Assembly (NCBI GenBank): GCA_958009055.1
Contig: OY253652.1
Location: forward strand, 496,001-560,000
Length of the DNA: 64,000 nt
Direction: 5' to 3'
From: Choricystis sp. odSpoLacu1
Lineage: Eukaryota; Chlorophyta; Trebouxiophyceae
The notes under the pieces: generated by a model
Told to the model about the DNA's origin: nothing
Databases searched by the model: none
What the model saw: the letters and a program-made list of their open reading frames with translations, nothing else
Position numbers and translations under genes: made by a program
Part shown: piece after piece, positions 63,891-64,000 of the stretch
How positions within the stretch are numbered: the stretch's first letter is position 1
How the letters are laid out: each line of letters opens with the position of its first letter

Positions 63891-64000
63891 TTACGTGGCG
63901 GTGCGCACGCGCGCGACGCGCGCGGCCGCTCGCTCGGGCACCGCCGCCGCCGCAAGCACCGGGTTGGTGGACCACACGCCATCCACCGCGCGCGCCAGGG
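63891..64000 (-). CDS. C-terminal end of a gene cut by the right edge
   Basis: The minus strand reads LARAVDGVWSTNPVLAAAAV, then PERAAARVARVRTAT and TAA at 63891. Composition is protein-like and the same frame is open to the edge. Past the TAA a second open stretch runs on to a TGA at about 63698, so the true stop is uncertain. Too little for a family call. Confidence 0.35.
   Translation of the reverse strand, partial: LARAVDGVWSTNPVLAAAAVPERAAARVARVRTAT

Overview
This window reads as nuclear DNA of a unicellular green alga (Chlorophyta). It is very GC-rich, and short spliceosomal introns (about 80-730 bases) interrupt many genes. Eukaryotic housekeeping genes (RPL27A, ABCE1, SART1, PEX7, PSF1, MOZART1, mS34) sit beside plastid genes (HCF244, DXR, leucine-pathway IPMS, a TIC62-like protein, an MFP1-like protein, DUF1350 and DUF1995 proteins), a starch phosphoglucan water dikinase and a plant-type PLATZ factor. 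TGTAA lies 45-175 bases downstream of several stop codons, as expected of chlorophyte polyadenylation signals. I cannot name the genus.

Layout. 0-5.3 kb: PLATZ (cut by the left edge), RPL27A, a chromodomain-like protein, mS34. 5.3-16.8 kb: RING-H2 protein, TIC62-like protein, IPMS, PEX7, HCF244, a glyoxylate/hydroxyisobutyrate reductase, DXR. 17-25.7 kb: MOZART1 six bases upstream of a NELF-B homologue, an orphan, ABCE1, SART1. 25.7-35.7 kb: an accessory region with a gene-free tandem duplication, a six-exon secreted beta-propeller-like gene, a membrane J-protein, a decayed copy of that gene's 3' end, and between the two copies an AT-richer island with a secreted HAD-like gene. 35.7-47 kb: MFP1-like, PWD, CDC50/ALIS, a secreted protein with three CBM1-like modules, PSF1. 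47-64 kb: an Ala-rich coiled-coil protein, CCDC90/MCUR1-like, PPR, DUF1995, DUF1350, HMG-box, CBSX3, Tim17/TIMMDC1-like, an LTP-like membrane protein, a FUSC/ALMT-like transporter, and a gene end at the right edge.

Genes are packed as divergent pairs (100-500 base shared promoters) and convergent pairs. Common themes are chloroplast biogenesis and metabolism (isoprenoids, leucine, starch, PSII assembly), transcription and splicing, and cell surface proteins. Several otherwise well conserved genes (TIC62-like, HCF244, PWD, CDC50, PSF1, the propeller gene) carry one or two apparent frame breaks, three of them at (CG)n runs. Small assembly indels are the simplest explanation. The most interesting items are the MOZART1/NELF-B pair (candidate dicistronic mRNA, and an unexpected NELF subunit in a green lineage), the triple-CBM1 and eight-cysteine surface proteins, and the HAD island. 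I saw no tRNA, rRNA, CRISPR array or intact transposon.
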